From Streptomyces sp. Je 1-369 (GTDB lineage Bacteria > Actinomycetota > Actinomycetes > Streptomycetales > Streptomycetaceae): a stretch of DNA of 64,000 nt. Every line of letters starts with the position of its first letter. Within the stretch, counting starts at the first letter, position 1. Shown piece after piece: positions 63,463 to 64,000 of this stretch. The position numbers and the translations under genes are program-made. The stretch covers positions 6,932,515 to 6,996,514 of the forward strand of contig NZ_CP101750.1 of NCBI RefSeq assembly GCF_026810505.1, written 5' to 3'. Below the pieces are notes generated by a model that saw only the letters and a list, made by a program, of their open reading frames with translations, was not told where the DNA came from and did not search any database.

Positions 63463-63945
63463 ATGACGAGGCACTCACGAGGGGGCGGTCCCGGCAATCT
63501 CGGGACCTCTTCATCGGATACAGAGGACGAGAGGACCGGTGAAACGCGGGGCGGGCCCGACCGGGGTCAGCTCACGTGGCGGCTGGGGAGAGCGGATCTG
63601 CGCGCGGTGTCCGAGGTCAGGAAGTCCCTGAGGGAGCTTCTGCGGCACTGGGGAAAACCGGGAAAGAGCGAGATAGCCGAACTTCTCACCAGTGAACTGG
63701 TCACGAACGCACTGGTGCACACCGATCACGAGGCGGTCGTCACGGCGACCGTGGGCCCGCACGGCCTGCGCGTGGAGGTGCGGGACTTCGTGGGTCACCG
63801 GCCCGAACCGCGGGTACCGATCGCCGACGACGGTACGAGCGGCAGGGGCCTGATCCTGGTGCAGTCCCTCGCCGACGCCTGGGGAGTACGGGCGCACGGC
63901 GTGGGGAAGGCGGTCTGGTTCGAGCTGGACGGCGGCGGGGCCTGA
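63463..63945 (+). CDS. ATP-binding anti-sigma-factor-like protein (HATPase_c_2)
   Basis: This 160-residue protein has the single-domain GHKL ATPase fold of the RsbW/SpoIIAB-like group so abundant in Streptomyces. The N box is in EIAELLTSELVTNALVHTDH, and the ATP lid region is DDGTSGRGLILVQSLADAWG. Such proteins are anti-sigma factors or kinases of anti-anti-sigma proteins. No partner is next to it in the window. The ATG at 63463 is preferred, with GGGGG upstream. A longer frame begins at 63388. Confidence 0.87.
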   Translation: MTRHSRGGGPGNLGTSSSDTEDERTGETRGGPDRGQLTWRLGRADLRAVSEVRKSLRELLRHWGKPGKSEIAELLTSELVTNALVHTDHEAVVTATVGPHGLRVEVRDFVGHRPEPRVPIADDGTSGRGLILVQSLADAWGVRAHGVGKAVWFELDGGGA

Positions 63946-63971
63946 GCCTGCACCGCCGCCGAACGGCCCGG

Positions 63972-64000
63972 TCAGCCGAACTGCTGCTCCAGGTCCTTCA
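63972..64000 (-). CDS. C-terminal end of a minus-strand gene (partial)
   Basis: The window ends inside a gene on the minus strand. Only the last codons are visible: KDLEQQFG followed by TGA at 63972-63974. The composition fits a protein end. The family cannot be assigned from eight residues. Confidence 0.5.

Overview
This window is chromosomal DNA from a high-GC actinobacterium, almost certainly Streptomyces. The G/C-ending codons, frequent GTG starts, many secreted or lipoprotein-type proteins, the content and order of the sulfate-assimilation operon, an OleD/Mgt-type macrolide glucosyltransferase, a CYP105-like P450 with its ferredoxin, and LuxR/MarR/AraC/TrmB regulators all fit that genus. 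I saw no rRNA, tRNA, CRISPR array, transposase or phage module.

Layout. Positions 1-1379 hold the end of a sugar ABC transporter operon. From 1427 to 6213 a NarL-type two-component system is divergent from an MMPL exporter. From 6215 to 9139 there is a membrane protein with a divergent MarR regulator, then a macrolide glucosyltransferase. From 9397 to 14207 are a CDP-alcohol phosphatidyltransferase, a secreted subtilase and small enzymes. Positions 15165-24850 form the sulfur block, all on the minus strand: a cysteine-ending leader peptide, sulfite reductase, a zinc-ribbon protein, cysH, cysC, cysD, cysN, a sulfonate-type ABC transporter and a sirohydrochlorin chelatase. Together these import sulfur, activate sulfate, reduce it to sulfide and help supply siroheme. 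From 24964 to 33137 are regulators, an AidB-like flavoenzyme, a YihY-like membrane protein and NAD(P)-binding/VOC proteins. From 33260 to 42345 are a GH2 beta-galactosidase, an FMN-type protein, two paralogous membrane-anchored proteins of unknown function and a PL8 polysaccharide lyase. A P450/ferredoxin pair (42379-43817) and a frameshifted acetyltransferase follow.

The most unusual region is 44696-47796. It is a three-gene minus-strand operon encoding a four-helix membrane protein, an intact MTA/SAH-nucleosidase-type enzyme and a second membrane protein. The C terminus of the first protein and the N terminus of the second carry the same short Gly/Asn/Ser motif. This looks like receptor and effector proteins joined by a homotypic, possibly amyloid-like, adaptor motif, as in bacterial conflict or immune signalling. 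The function is inference only. Next to it, upstream of rsgA, is a 23-residue peptide gene with a strong ribosome binding site.

The right-hand part (48384-64000) holds rsgA, a fused Ada/AlkA repair protein that has lost its glycosylase aspartate, a DUF456 protein, a TrmB/LuxR regulator divergent from a 1256-residue subtilase, a degenerate PP2C-like protein, a PoxB-like enzyme, a GH38 alpha-mannosidase and an anti-sigma-like ATPase. A recurring feature across the window is short in-frame tandem repeats at gene ends: the sugar-binding protein, both two-component genes, MMPL, cysC, the NAD(P)-binding gene, the nucleosidase and rsgA.
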